64,000 bases of DNA from JAAXHB01 sp965221635. Lineage in GTDB: Bacteria; Actinomycetota; Acidimicrobiia; Acidimicrobiales; Aldehydirespiratoraceae. Below the pieces are notes generated by a model. It saw only the letters and a list, made by a program, of their open reading frames with translations. It was not told the DNA's origin and searched no databases. Shown here one piece after another: positions 17,245 through 25,150 of the stretch; the first letter of the stretch is position 1, and each line of letters begins with the position of its first letter. Where the stretch lies: NCBI GenBank assembly GCA_965221635.1, contig OZ244902.1:1426001-1490000 (forward strand), given 5' to 3'. A program made the translations under genes and the position numbers.

Positions 17245-18624
17245 GTGGCCCAACCCCGTCAGGAACGCTCAAGCGCCGGGGTGTGGACCATCGTGGTGGC
17301 CGCAGGCTCGGGCCTGCGGTTCGGCAAGCCCAAACAGTTCGAAACCCTTGGCGACCGCAGGGTGATCGACTGGGCGGTTGCGGGCGCCATGCGAAACAGC
17401 GAAGGGGTGCTGGTGATGGTGGCCCCCGAACACCTCCAAGCGGTGTCCCGCCAGGCCCAGGCCGGCACGCTCGGCGCATCCCAAGACGCAACCGCCACCG
17501 AGATGCTTGCGATCACGCACGAGGACGTGGACTTCAACTCAACAGCCTCCGTCGGCAACCCCTCAAGGGTGCTTGCAGGCACCGGCGACGCGGTGGATCC
17601 CAGCGGGGAAGGGGACCGCCCGTTGCGGCAAAGTCCCCGTGTAGACACTTCGGCAGGCGTTTCGGGGCGGGCGGTGTTGAGGGTGGTGGCGGGTGGAGTG
17701 TTGCGGTCCGATTCGGTGCGTGAGGGGCTGGCTTTGGTGCCAGACCATGCGCGTGTGGTGCTGGTACACGACGGCGCCCGACCCCTGGCCGGCGACGGGG
17801 TGTACCGGCGGGTGATCGACGCGGTTCGCTCGGGCGCCGGTGCCGTGGTGCCCGCGATGGGCGTTGCCGACACCGTTCGTCGCCGTTCGGGAGGTGTGGT
17901 TGATCGTGACGGTCTGGCTTTGGTGCAAACCCCTCAAGGCTTCAGGCCCGAAGTGCTGCGCGCGGCGCACGCCGGTGGTGAGGACGCCACCGACGACGCC
18001 GGCCTGGCCGAAGCCGCAGGCGCGGAGGTGACCTTTGTGCAGGGCGACAGGCGCAACCTGAAAATCACCGACCCCGAGGACATGGTGCTGGCCGAGGCGC
18101 TCGTGGCAGGCGCCGGCGGTGGCGCCCCGGTGGCCGACGACTTGAGGGTGGGTCATGGTTACGACGTTCACGCCTACACCCACGCGCCCCACCGGTGCCT
18201 GGTGTTGGGAGGGGTGCGTTTCGAACACGAGCGGGGTCTTGATGGACATTCGGACGCGGATGTGGTGGTTCACGCCTGCATGGATGCGCTGCTCGCAGCG
18301 GCGGGCCTTGACGACATCGGTCAGATGTTCCCTGACACCGACCCCGGATTCGGCGGGGCGGACAGCGTGGAACTGTTGCGCCGAGTGGTGGAACTGTTGG
18401 CGGCGGCGGGCTGGGCTGCCGTGAACGTGTCTTGCACCGTGGTGTTGGACTCCCCGAGGATCGCCCCGGTGCGCCAAGAGATGCAACGGCGCCTGGGCCA
18501 CGTGGTGGGCGCTCCGGTAACCGTGAGCGGTCGCAGCTCAGAGGGCGTGGGCGCATTTGGCCGCGGTGAGGGCGTGGCAGCCTGGGCAGTAGCCATGATC
18601 CGCCGCACCCCCACCCCGGCTTAG
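17245..18624 (+). CDS. ispDF: Bifunctional IspD-IspF (MEP pathway)
   Basis: 459 aa from GTG at 17245, chosen as the first start shortly before the IspD nucleotide loop VVAAGSGLRFG. The IspD half (1 to about 295) has the cytidylyltransferase signatures LVHDGARPL and LVQTPQGF. It also carries an unusual insertion of about 65 residues (roughly 75-145) between MVAPEHLQAV and the usual GG-x-x-R-x-DSV motif. The IspF half (about 302-459) has metal ligands Asp307 and His309 in GYDVHAY and His343 in VVVHACMDAL, plus PDTDPGFGGADS. The enzyme makes CDP-methylerythritol and then the cyclodiphosphate in isopentenyl diphosphate synthesis. A hairpin follows the stop codon directly. Confidence 0.95.
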   Translation: MAQPRQERSSAGVWTIVVAAGSGLRFGKPKQFETLGDRRVIDWAVAGAMRNSEGVLVMVAPEHLQAVSRQAQAGTLGASQDATATEMLAITHEDVDFNSTASVGNPSRVLAGTGDAVDPSGEGDRPLRQSPRVDTSAGVSGRAVLRVVAGGVLRSDSVREGLALVPDHARVVLVHDGARPLAGDGVYRRVIDAVRSGAGAVVPAMGVADTVRRRSGGVVDRDGLALVQTPQGFRPEVLRAAHAGGEDATDDAGLAEAAGAEVTFVQGDRRNLKITDPEDMVLAEALVAGAGGGAPVADDLRVGHGYDVHAYTHAPHRCLVLGGVRFEHERGLDGHSDADVVVHACMDALLAAAGLDDIGQMFPDTDPGFGGADSVELLRRVVELLAAAGWAAVNVSCTVVLDSPRIAPVRQEMQRRLGHVVGAPVTVSGRSSEGVGAFGRGEGVAAWAVAMIRRTPTPA

Positions 18625-18650
18625 CTGTCGATCACTCATCGCTCGACAGC
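18624..18650 (+). terminator. Hairpin immediately after ispDF
   Basis: A perfect 8-bp stem, GCTGTCGA (18624-18631) with TCGACAGC (18643-18650), encloses an 11-nt loop and starts on the last base of the ispDF stop codon. No T-run follows, so it may be a Rho-assisted or high-GC terminator, or an mRNA-stabilising 3' end. It separates ispDF from the methyltransferase gene. Confidence 0.5.
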
Positions 18651-18849
18651 CGTCACAGGGATGTGCCGGCCTTCAATCCCGGCGGTGCCTCGGTGCCTTG
18701 GGGGACGGGGACTCAACTGGGCTGCGCGTTGTAAGGGGCGTCGCGTTCGGTGAAGCTTGGCCCGTGAAGTTCCGCAACCCCCGCCTGCTTGGCCAACACC
18801 ATCGAACTGTGGCGCCGGGCTGCCTTGGGTGCGAGATGCAGGTCCTGTG

Positions 18850-20097
18850 ATGGCGGATCGGCGCGACTCCAATCCTTCGGGGCGTTCCCGGCCGCCTCGG
18901 CGTCCCGGTGGCCAGGGCGGCTCGGCGCGTCGAGGCCCCAACCAGCGCTCCGACGGCGGCAGGTCTCCTCGGCGTGGTCCTAGTGGACCGAATCGCGGCG
19001 ACGCCTCGTCGTCGGCGCGCCGGTCAGCACCCAAGGGTCGATCCAGCGGCCAGAACCGGTCGGGCCGCCAAGATCGTTCGGATCGCGGAGATCGGTCGGG
19101 TCGTCAGGATCGGTCGGATCGTCAGGATCGCTCCGGTGGGCCGCCCACCAAGCCCGGTCGTGGAGATGCCCGGTCGAGCCGGTCGGGCCCGCCTGGTCGG
19201 TCGGGCCCATCAGGGCGATCGGGCCCGGCGGGGCGGTCTGGTTCGCCGGGTCGCTCGGGTCGGCCCAACCGGGGAGCGCAATCGGGTGGTGGGCCGAACC
19301 GGAATCGGGGTCGTCAAGGCGCCAACAGGTCACCCGCCACAAGACGCAACCCTGGCCGCTCTGGGCCCATCGGCGGCGACCAGATCGAGGGACGCCAAGC
19401 CGTGCTGGAGTTGCTGCTGGCCGGACGGCGGCGCACCCGCCGACTGCTTCTCTCACCAAACGCCGAGCCCGCCCCGATCCTCGATCACATCGTGGAGGTG
19501 GCCCAGGAAAGCAAGGTGCGCATCCGTGTGGCGTCCCGCTCCGAGTTCGAGTCGGCTGCGCGCACCGCCGCCCCCCAAGGAGTGATCGCCTTCGCGGACC
19601 CTCTCGATGTGGTGGAGCTCACAGAATTGCTGCACCCTCGGGCGTTCCTGCTGGTGCTCGACGGCATCACCGACCCCGGAAACGTGGGCGCGATCCTGCG
19701 AAGCGCAGAGGGCGCGGGCGTTACCGGTGTGGTGTTGCCAAGTCACCGGGCGGCGCTGATCACCCCGGCCGCGGCCAAAGCCGCCACTGGCGCGGTGGAG
19801 CACTTGCGTTTCGCTGTGGTGGGCGGCCTTCCCACCGCGTTGAGGGTGATGAAGGAACATCAGGTGTGGACGGTGGGCCTCGACGCCGCCGGCGAACGCA
19901 CCCTTTACGACCTTGACCTGTCGGGCGAGTCGGTGGCCCTGGTGCTCGGCGCCGAAGGGGCAGGGCTTTCCAGGTTGGTGTCCGAGCGCTGCGACCTGGT
20001 GGTGTCCATCCCGTTGCGTGGAGTGCTCGGCTCGCTCAACGTGTCCGCAGCGGCTGCGATCGGCTGCTTCGAGGTGGCCCGCCACCGCTCCACCTGA
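18850..20097 (+). CDS. RlmB/TrmH-type 23S rRNA 2'-O-methyltransferase
   Basis: 415 aa from the ATG at 18850; an in-frame start at 18757 is possible but adds 31 unlike residues. Residues 1 to about 175 are a very basic, disordered Arg/Ser/Gly/Asp-rich extension built of short repeats such as DRSGRQDRSD. Then come the SpoU substrate-binding domain (from IEGRQAVLELLLAGRR) and the SPOUT knot with LDGITDPGNVGAILRSAEG, LGAEGAGLS and IPLRGVLGSLNVSAAAAI. It methylates a ribose in 23S rRNA. In many actinobacteria this gene follows ispF and cysS; here cysS is absent between them. Confidence 0.93.
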   Translation: MADRRDSNPSGRSRPPRRPGGQGGSARRGPNQRSDGGRSPRRGPSGPNRGDASSSARRSAPKGRSSGQNRSGRQDRSDRGDRSGRQDRSDRQDRSGGPPTKPGRGDARSSRSGPPGRSGPSGRSGPAGRSGSPGRSGRPNRGAQSGGGPNRNRGRQGANRSPATRRNPGRSGPIGGDQIEGRQAVLELLLAGRRRTRRLLLSPNAEPAPILDHIVEVAQESKVRIRVASRSEFESAARTAAPQGVIAFADPLDVVELTELLHPRAFLLVLDGITDPGNVGAILRSAEGAGVTGVVLPSHRAALITPAAAKAATGAVEHLRFAVVGGLPTALRVMKEHQVWTVGLDAAGERTLYDLDLSGESVALVLGAEGAGLSRLVSERCDLVVSIPLRGVLGSLNVSAAAAIGCFEVARHRST

Positions 20098-20287
20098 AGT
20101 CACCCAAGGCTGTCTCCTCGAAGTCGCACGTGGCCCCTCGCCTTCGTGTCACCCACGGCCCACCCCAATGGCACCCAAGGTTGTCCGCCGACGCTCTTGA
20201 TCGGTCACACTGATGGGCCCACATCACGCCATGTCCACACGGGCCTCGTGAGATCATGAACCCAACTCACCACAAGGAACACCGCAC
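20098..20287. other. Intergenic, 190 bp, with two short similar segments
   Basis: CACCCAAGG(C/T)TGTC occurs twice (near 20101-20114 and 20168-20181). Nothing else stands out. The downstream gene's start at 20288 has AAGGAAC as a modest ribosome site. Confidence 0.5.
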
Positions 20288-21106
20288 ATGTCATTGAACA
20301 CAGATCGCCTCGTCCAACTGTTCGGCCTGCGCGACAAGACCGCCCTGGTAACCGGAGGCAGCCGAGGGATCGGCTACATGATCGCCGGTGGCCTGCTCGA
20401 CGCCGGATGCCGGGTGATCATCTCGTCTCGCAAAGCCGAACAACTCCACGCCGCGGCCGCCCAACTCGCCGAGGATCATCAAGGCGAATGCACACCCATC
20501 ACCGCCGATCTGTCCACGGTGGCGGGTTGCGAAGCGCTCGCCGAGGAGGTCACCGAGCTGGCGCCCAGCCTGCCGATCCTGGTGAACAACGCCGGCGCCA
20601 GCTGGGGGCACCCGATCGACGACTTCCCGGTTCACGGCTGGGACAAGGTGATGGACGTGAACCTGCGCGGCCCGTTCGTGATGACCCAGAAGCTGCTGGG
20701 CCCGCTGCGTGCCGCCGCCTCGGCCGAGGATCCGGCTCGGGTGATCAACATTGCATCGGTGAACGGCATCGCCCCACCGAGCCTGGAGACCTACTCCTAT
20801 TCGGCGTCGAAGGCCGGGGTGATAATGCTCACCCGTCATCTCGGCAGCAGGCTGGCGCCCGAGCACATCACCGTGAACGCCATCGCGCCCGGGCCGTTCG
20901 ACTCGAAGATGATGGCGTTCATCCTCAACGACCCCTCCGCCCGGGCCGAGCTGGCCTCCGAGGTGCCCCTGGGGCGCATCGGCCAGCCCGACGACATGGC
21001 CGGCGTGGCGGTGTACCTGGCGTCGCGTGCGGGCAGCTACCTCACCGGCGCGGTGATCCCCGTGGGCGGGGGAATGGCCTGCGTGGAATCGGGCGAGAGG
21101 TTGTAA
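20288..21106 (+). CDS. Short-chain dehydrogenase/reductase
   Basis: 272 aa from ATG. It has TGGSRGIG (about residues 20-27), the strand-2 end SSRKAEQ (Arg and Lys favour NADPH), NNAGASWG, NIASVNG with catalytic Ser, and YSYSASKAG. The closing PVGGGMA is typical of FabG/gluconate 5-dehydrogenase-like SDRs. It faces the P450 gene convergently, with 77 bp between. The substrate is unknown. Confidence 0.92.
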   Translation: MSLNTDRLVQLFGLRDKTALVTGGSRGIGYMIAGGLLDAGCRVIISSRKAEQLHAAAAQLAEDHQGECTPITADLSTVAGCEALAEEVTELAPSLPILVNNAGASWGHPIDDFPVHGWDKVMDVNLRGPFVMTQKLLGPLRAAASAEDPARVINIASVNGIAPPSLETYSYSASKAGVIMLTRHLGSRLAPEHITVNAIAPGPFDSKMMAFILNDPSARAELASEVPLGRIGQPDDMAGVAVYLASRAGSYLTGAVIPVGGGMACVESGERL

Positions 21107-21183
21107 TAGTGCCGCCCGCGCCGGGTTTGTGCGCCTGGCAGTGTTGCCGCGGGGTGTGCCGCGGGCGGGTCTCGCCGCTGGGC

Positions 21184-22467
21184 TCAGGCCGCGAGCAGCA
21201 CCGGTAGCGACTTCAGAGAGTTGTTCAGGTTGGAGCGCTGCCGCTGCGGCGTCCCGGCCAGTTCGATCCTGGAGAACCGCGCCAGCAGCTCCTCGAAGAA
21301 AACCCGTCCTTCGAGCCGGGCAAGGTGTACGCCCAAACAGAAATGGGCGCCGATGCCGAACGACAGGTGCGGGTTGGGGTTGCGGCTGATGTCGAAGTGT
21401 TGCGGATCGTCGAACACCTGCTCGTCGCGGTTGGCCGACGTGTAGATCATCGCCACCTTGTCACCCGCGGCGATCCGTTGACCGGCGATCTCGGTGTGGC
21501 ACATGGCGGTTCGCCGGAAGTAGTGCAACGGGTTCGCCCAGCGCAGCACCTCTTCCACCATCGCCGGGATCTTTGCCGGGTCGCGCCGTACGGCGTCCAT
21601 CTGGCGGGGATGGGAGAGCAACGCCAGCACGCCACTTGACAGCATGGTGCGGGTGGTGTCGTTGCCGGCGGTCACGAGTTGCACGAAGAACCGGCCGAAG
21701 TCGATGTCGGTCATCATCTTGTTGTCGAACTCGCTGCCGAGCAGCACGTCGGTGAGGTCGCCTTGGGGGGCCATGGCGCGCCGCTTGGCCGCGAAACCCA
21801 TCCCGTAAAGCGCCATCTCCACGCTGGAGGAGCCCCTTTCGGCATCGGCGGCAATGTCGGGATCCTGGCCTCCGGAGTTGCGCTCGGCCAGTGCGTGAAT
21901 CTTCGCCCAGTCCTCGCGGGGCAGTCCCAGCAGTTCGCCGATCACCTGGCTGGGAAGGTGCGCACAAACATCATGAACGATCTCCACCACCCCCGCATCG
22001 CCGCCCTTGGTGGCGTCGGCGCTGTTGCTGCCGCAGTTCGTGGCGGTGTCGGCCCTGTGGCCTGCGATGGGGGTGGCCCTGTTGAGGATCTTCGTGGTGA
22101 TCGCACGGATCCTTGGTTCGAGCGAGGCGATCACCTTGGCCTTGAACTCGGGTGACACCGGCCGCCGGTAGGCGGTATGGCGGGGAGGATCCATGGCAAG
22201 GAGCATGTCCCGCATGTTCTCCAGGCTCTTCTCGTCGAGATCCTCGAGCACCACCCCGCCCTCGGTGGCCGAGAAGATCTCCGGATGGCGGGCCACGTGA
22301 ACCACATCGGCGTGACGAAGCACCGCCCAGTAGCCGCCCCCACCCCACGACTCGCCGTCGTCCACCGCCTGCCAATACACCGGCTGGTGGCGGCGCAGGT
22401 AGGTGAACGTGTCGTGCGGGGGCGAGGTCACGTAGCTGTCAGGCGAGTAGATGTCGATCAGCGACAT
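21184..22467 (-). CDS. Cytochrome P450
   Basis: 427 aa from ATG. The I-helix oxygen-binding motif is TAGNDTT, the K-helix ExxR is in EEVLRW, and the heme loop is FGIGAHFCLG with the thiolate Cys377. It is a soluble bacterial P450 that needs ferredoxin and reductase; neither is adjacent. A Gly/Ala/Asp-rich insertion (about residues 145-165) lies before the DVCAHLPSQVIGELLGLP helix. Related actinobacterial P450s often act on steroids, terpenoids or fatty acids, but the substrate cannot be read here. Confidence 0.95.
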   Translation of the reverse strand: MSLIDIYSPDSYVTSPPHDTFTYLRRHQPVYWQAVDDGESWGGGGYWAVLRHADVVHVARHPEIFSATEGGVVLEDLDEKSLENMRDMLLAMDPPRHTAYRRPVSPEFKAKVIASLEPRIRAITTKILNRATPIAGHRADTATNCGSNSADATKGGDAGVVEIVHDVCAHLPSQVIGELLGLPREDWAKIHALAERNSGGQDPDIAADAERGSSSVEMALYGMGFAAKRRAMAPQGDLTDVLLGSEFDNKMMTDIDFGRFFVQLVTAGNDTTRTMLSSGVLALLSHPRQMDAVRRDPAKIPAMVEEVLRWANPLHYFRRTAMCHTEIAGQRIAAGDKVAMIYTSANRDEQVFDDPQHFDISRNPNPHLSFGIGAHFCLGVHLARLEGRVFFEELLARFSRIELAGTPQRQRSNLNNSLKSLPVLLAA

Positions 22468-22700
22468 TTCAACACCACCTGGGGTTCACGGCAATGCGGG
22501 GAGCGTAACCCACAGGGTCGGTATACAGAATTGAGCGCCGGGATGGAATCGGCTGGTTGGGCCCTTATCCTGAACAACGGCCTGAACCCCACCTGGGGGC
22601 GCATCTGGAGTCCGGCTCGCTTCGAGCCTTGAGATTTTCCGGGCCGAACGCCGGCGTGAGGGTGCAGGCTCAATAGCGGACTTGGGGAAGGTGGCAGACA

Positions 22701-23009
22701 GTGGCCAGTGGACGATCAAGCTTTGCAAAACGCCAACGCGACATGGCCAAAAAGGCTCGTGCAGCGGCCAAGCGCCAAAAGCGGTTGGGCCGCGAGGAGC
22801 ACGGCGTCATCGAGGGTGACGGCTCGGATGTGCTCCAATCAACCAACGGCGAGTCCGAAGCCACCCCAAGCAAGGGTCCGGTTCTCAGCAACGCCGAGAT
22901 CATGGCCGAGGTGGAGGAATTGCACCGTCGTTACGACGACGGCTTGTTGGACCTCGACTCGTTCGACGAGCAGCGCAGCTTGTTGATGGCTCAAATCTCC
23001 GTGGACTGA
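22701..23009 (+). CDS. Small basic protein with SHOCT-like C-terminus
   Basis: 102 aa from GTG. The N-terminal third is a Lys/Arg/Ala-rich helix (FAKRQRDMAKKARAAAKRQK) like that of a widespread small basic protein family. A polar linker follows. The last 40 residues (MAEVEELHRRYDDGLLDLDSFDEQ) have the spacing of a SHOCT short helical-hairpin domain. The function is unknown; nucleic-acid or membrane association is possible. It is divergent from the P450 gene across 233 bp, in which I see no other gene. Confidence 0.75.
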   Translation: MASGRSSFAKRQRDMAKKARAAAKRQKRLGREEHGVIEGDGSDVLQSTNGESEATPSKGPVLSNAEIMAEVEELHRRYDDGLLDLDSFDEQRSLLMAQISVD

Positions 23010-23326
23010 CACTCCCGTCGGGGTCTGCTCACCGACCTCTTCAGCTCGAGCCACAGTCCAGGCCTCGCCAACCGGCGCGGGCCGTCGCTGCCGTGGGATT
23101 TGCTTCGGGCACGGTGACCGTCCGCCCGAACCGAGTACTGCCAACCGGCGCATGGTGGACGCTGCTGTGGCCGATGTTGCCCGTGACCGGTCTGTGGCCG
23201 ATGTTGCCCGTGACATGTCATCGGACGGGCCGGGGTTGCCAGTGAGATGTCGCCTTACGGCCAGGTCTTGCGCGGTGTCGCTGCGGGTTGCGTCGCGTTC
23301 GGTGCCGGCGCGGACACAATGACTTG
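23010..23326. other. Intergenic, 317 bp, with a tandem repeat
   Basis: No supported gene. It contains a two-copy repeat (23165-23214), and a related segment follows it. The ATG of the next gene (23327) has no clear ribosome site. Confidence 0.5.
23165..23214. repeat. Two-copy tandem repeat, 27-bp period
   Basis: The 23-nt unit beginning CTGTGGCCGATGTTGCCCG occurs exactly at 23165-23187 and 23192-23214, separated by 4 nt. It lies about 110 bp upstream of the MDMPI-family gene. It is probably a local slippage duplication, though an operator repeat cannot be excluded. Confidence 0.85.
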
Positions 23327-24061
23327 ATGAACAAGCAGGCAACCATCAACCAGATCGCAGCCGACGGCGGTCGTCTGATCGAGGCGTGCCGGGCCGACTT
23401 GACGGCGCCGGTGCTCACGTGTGGCGATTGGACGGCGCGTGACCTGGTGGCACACATGGGTTGGGTGCATTCGTTGGTGGGCACCTACCTCACCAAGCTG
23501 GCCACCGAACCTCTCGGCCGCGCCGAGATGCCCGTGGTTCCCGACGATGACACGGCGGCGGATTTCGCTGCCGGCGCGCTTGGGTTGGTGCTGAAGGGCC
23601 TTGCCGGGGTGGAGTTCGACACACCGGTGTGGAACTGGTCTCCGGATCCCACCGCGGCGTTCTACTTCCGCCGGATGGTGCACGAGACTTGCGTTCACCG
23701 CTGGGACGCCGAGAGCGCCCAAGGCGAACCCGGTGACATAGACGGCGACCTTGCCCGTGACGGAATCGACGAGTACTTCGATTTCGTGATCCCGAACGCA
23801 CTGAAGCGCAAGCCGCGTGACCTGCCCGAAGGCACCCTTCACCTGCATTGCACCGACGGCGAGGGCGAGTGGCTCATTCGGGGCACTCCTGAGGGCGAAG
23901 TGATCACCGAACGCGTCCACGCCAAAGGCGACGCCGCGGTGCGTGGCAGCGCCGCGGCCTTGTACCTGTCCATGTGGAATCGCCTCAGCCTCAACAGCGA
24001 CGACGTGCAGGTGCTGGGAGACCCCGCCACAGCGGCCGCCTGGGCCGCGCTGGCCCCCTGA
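23327..24061 (+). CDS. Maleylpyruvate isomerase-family (MDMPI/DinB-like) protein
   Basis: 244 aa from ATG. The N-terminal DinB-like four-helix domain has CGDWTARDLVAHMGWVH (about residues 28-44) and MVHETCVHRWDAE (about 117-129). Its His residues form the metal site of mycothiol-dependent enzymes of the TIGR03083 family. The C-terminal domain is the small alpha/beta MDMPI_C type. Members are thought to use mycothiol as cofactor, and Mca at 54657 supports mycothiol in this cell. The real substrate is unknown; maleylpyruvate is only the family's first example. Confidence 0.88.
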   Translation: MNKQATINQIAADGGRLIEACRADLTAPVLTCGDWTARDLVAHMGWVHSLVGTYLTKLATEPLGRAEMPVVPDDDTAADFAAGALGLVLKGLAGVEFDTPVWNWSPDPTAAFYFRRMVHETCVHRWDAESAQGEPGDIDGDLARDGIDEYFDFVIPNALKRKPRDLPEGTLHLHCTDGEGEWLIRGTPEGEVITERVHAKGDAAVRGSAAALYLSMWNRLSLNSDDVQVLGDPATAAAWAALAP

Positions 24062-24200
24062 GCCCGGCCACCCTTGGAAACCCGGTTCCGACGGACTTTG
24101 CCGTTGTGGGCGGTTGCGTTCTCCGGTTCTGCCCGGCCGGTTGCGGTCACGCTCACCTGGGGTGGCGCGGCGCGCGAGCTGGTGAGGAGGTGCCTTGGTG

Positions 24201-25064
24201 ATGACTGACGACTCACTTCGGGGCTCCGAGAACCCGCAGACAACTGAGCCACCGCCGGCTTCTGAGGGCTCGCAGGCACCGGATCGGGTTGACAATCATG
24301 ACGTGGCGGAGGGGCAAGTGGCAGAGGTTGTGGCGACCATGCGTCACGGCGCCACAGGGGGGTGGCGCAACAACCTGGATCAGTTCATGCCGGTGGTGCT
24401 GTTCCTGGTGTTTTACAACCTGGTCAACACCGAATGGGCCGTGGCCACGGCCACGTTGTGGTCGGCGAAAGCCGCTTACAGCAGGCGCAGGCGGGGCCTT
24501 CGCATCGGGGCGTGGCTGCCTGCCATCACCGTGTACCTGATCATCCGGGCCGCCATCAGCATTGCAGTGGATCGCGAGTTGGTGGACTTCGGTGTGAGTT
24601 CGGAGGCGGTGTATTTCGGCATCGGCATCGGCACCAAGATCCTTATCGGCTTGGTGGTGATGGGCACGATCCTCGTGGGGCGACCGTTCGCGGCGTTGGC
24701 GGTGACGTGGGTGATCAACTTCCCCGAGTCGATGCGCTCACATCCTCGTTTCGTTGCCACGATGCGCAATGTCACCTGGGTGATCGTGTTCTACGAGTTG
24801 GTTTCGTCGGCGTGGGACATCTGGCTGTTCAACAACTCCGGCGTCAACTTCTTCGTGGTCACCCGCCAGGTGGTGAACTTCGTGGTGTCCTTCGGGTTGA
24901 TCATGGCAACGATGCTTTACGTGGACAAGCGCCTGGCAGGCGTGCCTGGCTGGCCGGGGCTCACAAGGCTGGTTGACCCAACCGGTCGAATCACCGGCGA
25001 CCCCGCCCCCGACCACGCAGGCGCCAGTCCCACCGAAAACACCGAAAACACCCCAGCCCCCTAG
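24201..25064 (+). CDS. Multi-pass membrane protein, VC0807/DUF3159-like
   Basis: About 287 aa. I chose the ATG at 24201, with GTG 24198 and TTG 24195 as alternatives; GGAGG lies at 24186-24190. A polar N-terminus (to about residue 65) leads into at least six hydrophobic segments, beginning near FMPVVLFLVFYNLVNTEWAVA. The pattern resembles the VC0807/intracellular-septation-A-like family, which has no firm biochemical role. The C-terminal tail is Pro/Thr-rich and cytoplasmic. It is convergent with the lipoprotein gene at 25151. Confidence 0.75.
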   Translation: MTDDSLRGSENPQTTEPPPASEGSQAPDRVDNHDVAEGQVAEVVATMRHGATGGWRNNLDQFMPVVLFLVFYNLVNTEWAVATATLWSAKAAYSRRRRGLRIGAWLPAITVYLIIRAAISIAVDRELVDFGVSSEAVYFGIGIGTKILIGLVVMGTILVGRPFAALAVTWVINFPESMRSHPRFVATMRNVTWVIVFYELVSSAWDIWLFNNSGVNFFVVTRQVVNFVVSFGLIMATMLYVDKRLAGVPGWPGLTRLVDPTGRITGDPAPDHAGASPTENTENTPAP

Positions 25065-25104
25065 GCCCGCGCCCTGCGTCACTCGGCCCTTGGGTGGGTT
25101 TGCG

Positions 25105-25133
25105 CCCCGATCCAGGCCAAGCCTGGGCTCCGG
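25105..25133. terminator. Hairpin in convergent gap
   Basis: CCAGGC (25112-25117), loop CAA, GCCTGG (25121-25126), with partial outer pairing between CCCGA and TCCGGG. It lies between the convergent stops at 25064 and 25151 and could terminate both transcripts. There is no T-run. Confidence 0.4.
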
Positions 25134-25150
25134 GTGACTGGACTTGGCTG

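Noticed and set aside
16945..17253. 100-residue Pro/Arg-rich N-terminus on the Crp-like protein
   Set aside because: It is the translation of an intergenic repeat region. The ATG at 16944 gives a normal-length regulator.
22468..22700. tRNA-like segment (GCTTCGAGCC with nearby stems)
   Set aside because: I could not form acceptor, D and anticodon arms around it, so no tRNA is called.
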